From NCBI GenBank assembly GCA_937982515.1, contig CALJMB010000178.1, forward strand, positions 1-6,169: a DNA stretch of 6,169 bases, in the 5' to 3' direction. The notes below the pieces were generated by a model. That model saw only the letters and a list, made by a program, of their open reading frames with translations. It was not told the origin of the DNA and ran no database searches. The position numbers and the translations under genes are program-made. Source of the DNA: an uncultured Balneolaceae bacterium. Its GTDB lineage: Bacteria; Bacteroidota; Rhodothermia; Balneolales; Balneolaceae. Shown piece by piece: positions 5,051-6,169 of the stretch. How positions within the stretch are numbered: the first letter of the stretch is position 1; each line of letters opens with the position of its first letter.

Positions 5051-5386
5051 ATGACGAGAACCAAAAAGAATCATTTCACCCAGAAGCAGAACCGTATAGC
5101 CGAGCTGGCCAAGGCACTGGCTCACCCCGCCCGCATCGCCATTCTGGAAATACTGGCTCAGCACAACACGTGCATCTGTGGAGACATCACCAAGGAACTC
5201 CCTCTCGCGCAGTCTACCGTTTCTCAGCACCTGAAGGTGTTGAAGGAGACCGGAATTATCACCGGCCAGGTAGAAGGGGTGCGAACCTGCTACTGCCTGG
5301 CACCAGAGGCGCCGGAGGAACTAAAGACACTGCTTAACCAACTCATTCAAAAACTTGAACAATCCCTAAAAAAAGGATGCTGTTAA
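5051..5386 (+). CDS. arsR: ArsR/SmtB-family arsenic-responsive repressor
   Basis: A 111-residue winged-helix repressor of normal ArsR length. It starts with a conserved helix (LAKALAHPARIAILEIL, residues 19-35), followed by the metal motif TCICGD with Cys41 and Cys43 at the head of the DNA-binding helices. Next come the recognition helix AQSTVSQHLKVLKETG (53-68) and the wing with GVRTCYCL (Cys80, Cys82). The C-terminus ends in GCC (Cys110, Cys111). Cys41-x-Cys43 aligns with the CVC of E. coli ArsR, the As(III)/Sb(III) site, but the third Cys of that site is absent. One of the C-terminal cysteines may supply the third ligand, as in ArsR proteins with C-terminal sites. The ATG at 5051 is chosen because the family domain begins there. 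The frame stays open upstream to 4811, but only through a hairpin repeat and the promoter region. It is followed by arsM with a 1-nt gap, and the operator at 5026-5050 predicts autorepression relieved by arsenite. Confidence 0.92.
   Translation: MTRTKKNHFTQKQNRIAELAKALAHPARIAILEILAQHNTCICGDITKELPLAQSTVSQHLKVLKETGIITGQVEGVRTCYCLAPEAPEELKTLLNQLIQKLEQSLKKGCC
5372..5377 (+). promoter_or_regulatory. Ribosome binding site of arsM inside the arsR end
   Basis: AAAGGA lies 10 nt before the arsM ATG (5388) within the last codons of arsR. It is the clearest Shine-Dalgarno-like site in the window and supports the chosen arsM start and tight translational linkage with arsR. Confidence 0.5.
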
Positions 5387-5387
5387 T

Positions 5388-6169
5388 ATGAAAAGTCAAC
5401 AAAAAACCCCCGAAGAACTCAAACAAACCGTTAAGGAAAAATACGCTCAAATCAGCGAACAGAGCCGGGAGCAGAATGCCGCCTCTTGCTGCGGATCGGG
5501 AGGTTGTCTCGACACGGTAGCATATTCAGTCTTCGCCGAAGACTACACCTCGCTCGAAGGCTACAACGCTGATGCCGATCTGGGGCTTGGTTGCGGACTT
5601 CCTACCGAATTTGCGCACATCAGTAAAGGCGATACGGTAGTTGATCTAGGTTCCGGTGCCGGTAACGACTGCTTTGTGGCTCGGCAGGAAACCGGGAAGT
5701 CCGGTAAGGTGATCGGGCTGGATATAACGGATAAAATGATTGAGAAAGCCAAGGCTAATGCCGCTAAACTAGGCTACGAGAATGTAGAATTCATACAAGG
5801 CGACATTGAAGAAATGCCGCTGAATGATAACCTGGCTGATGTAGTGGTGAGCAATTGCGTACTGAATTTGGTGCCTGATAAGCAGAAAGCGTTTGCAGAA
5901 ACCTTCCGTATTCTCAAACCCGGGGGACATTTCAGTATCTCCGATGTTGTCATAAAAGGAAATCTGCCCGATGCTCTGAAAAATGACGCTGAAATGTACG
6001 CAGGATGCGTGGCCGGTGCTATCGACCGCGACGAGTATATGGGTATAGTCAGGGAAGCCGGCTTTATACATATAACGTTGCAGAAAGAGCGAAAAATTGA
6101 ACTGCCGGATGAGCTCCTGGAGAAGTACATGTCTGGCGAAGAGCTGCAATCTTTTAAGGAATCCGGTAC
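5388..6169 (+). CDS. arsM: Arsenite S-adenosylmethionine methyltransferase ArsM (3' end cut by window)
   Basis: A cytoplasmic enzyme that methylates As(III) with S-adenosylmethionine to methyl-, dimethyl- and finally volatile trimethylarsine species. Visible in order: a polar N-terminal helix; a Cys cluster CCGSGGC (Cys34, Cys35, Cys40); GLGCGLPTE (Cys69); the SAM-binding motif VVDLGSGAGND (84-94); the acidic end of the next strand, GLDIT (Asp112); GDIEEMPL (Asp139); SNCVLNLVPDK (Cys157); ILKPGG; and YAGCVAGAI (Cys207). Cys69, Cys157 and Cys207 match the three catalytic/arsenic-binding cysteines of characterised ArsM (72, 174 and 224 in the algal enzyme), so full activity is expected. The frame is open to the window end after 260 codons. 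The family normally continues for roughly 15-25 residues, so only the tail is missing. It starts one base after arsR and is surely co-transcribed with it. Confidence 0.94.
   Translation, partial: MKSQQKTPEELKQTVKEKYAQISEQSREQNAASCCGSGGCLDTVAYSVFAEDYTSLEGYNADADLGLGCGLPTEFAHISKGDTVVDLGSGAGNDCFVARQETGKSGKVIGLDITDKMIEKAKANAAKLGYENVEFIQGDIEEMPLNDNLADVVVSNCVLNLVPDKQKAFAETFRILKPGGHFSISDVVIKGNLPDALKNDAEMYAGCVAGAIDRDEYMGIVREAGFIHITLQKERKIELPDELLEKYMSGEELQSFKESG

Noticed and set aside
5769..6149. Two long antisense frames within arsM
   Set aside because: They are shadows on the opposite strand of a strongly supported, motif-complete gene.

Overview
The window (6169 bp) is a piece of bacterial chromosome of moderate GC. 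It carries six protein genes, two of them cut by the window edges, and two repeat-rich intergenic stretches. Several genes have no clear Shine-Dalgarno sequence, and the gaps are full of dispersed hairpin repeats. Together with the protein families present this points loosely to a Bacteroidota/Balneolota/Rhodothermota-type organism. That is an inference from style, not a taxonomic assignment.

Layout: (1) 1-243 (+), the C-terminal 80 residues of an EgtD-like histidine N-alpha-methyltransferase. (2) 366-2447 (+), a complete P1B-type metal ATPase with a CxxC heavy-metal-binding domain and an atypical Cys-Ser-Cys motif in place of CPC. (3) 2448-2899, a convergent intergenic region built from three nested repeats. 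A GC-rich palindromic repeat is interrupted by a 227-bp non-autonomous element with 17-bp perfect terminal inverted repeats and a perfect 10-bp target duplication. That element holds another inverted-repeat unit. (4) 2900-3478 (-), a PRiA4_ORF3-family protein, and 3599-4333 (-), a calcineurin-like metallophosphoesterase. By eye both look more AT-rich than their surroundings. (5) 4334-5050, a 717-bp divergent intergenic region with a second MITE-like element (about 167 bp), a bulged hairpin and a multi-hairpin palindromic element. It ends in a candidate ArsR promoter/operator. (6) 5051-5386 (+), an ArsR-family repressor, followed one base later by 5388 to the window end (+), arsenite methyltransferase ArsM, lacking only its C-terminal tail.

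Functional reading: arsR-arsM is a clear two-gene arsenic sensing and methylation operon. The operator candidate is a TACGAT repeat array that runs right up to the arsR start codon. The P1B ATPase is a second metal-resistance or homeostasis gene on the same strand, but 2.6 kb of unrelated genes and repeats separate it from arsRM, so a joint role is speculation. EgtD makes hercynine, the precursor of the thiol-histidine ergothioneine. The most unusual content is the nested mobile-repeat structure at 2545-2866, the multi-hairpin element at 4746-4931, and the non-canonical transport site of the ATPase. I see no CRISPR array, tRNA, rRNA or phage gene.
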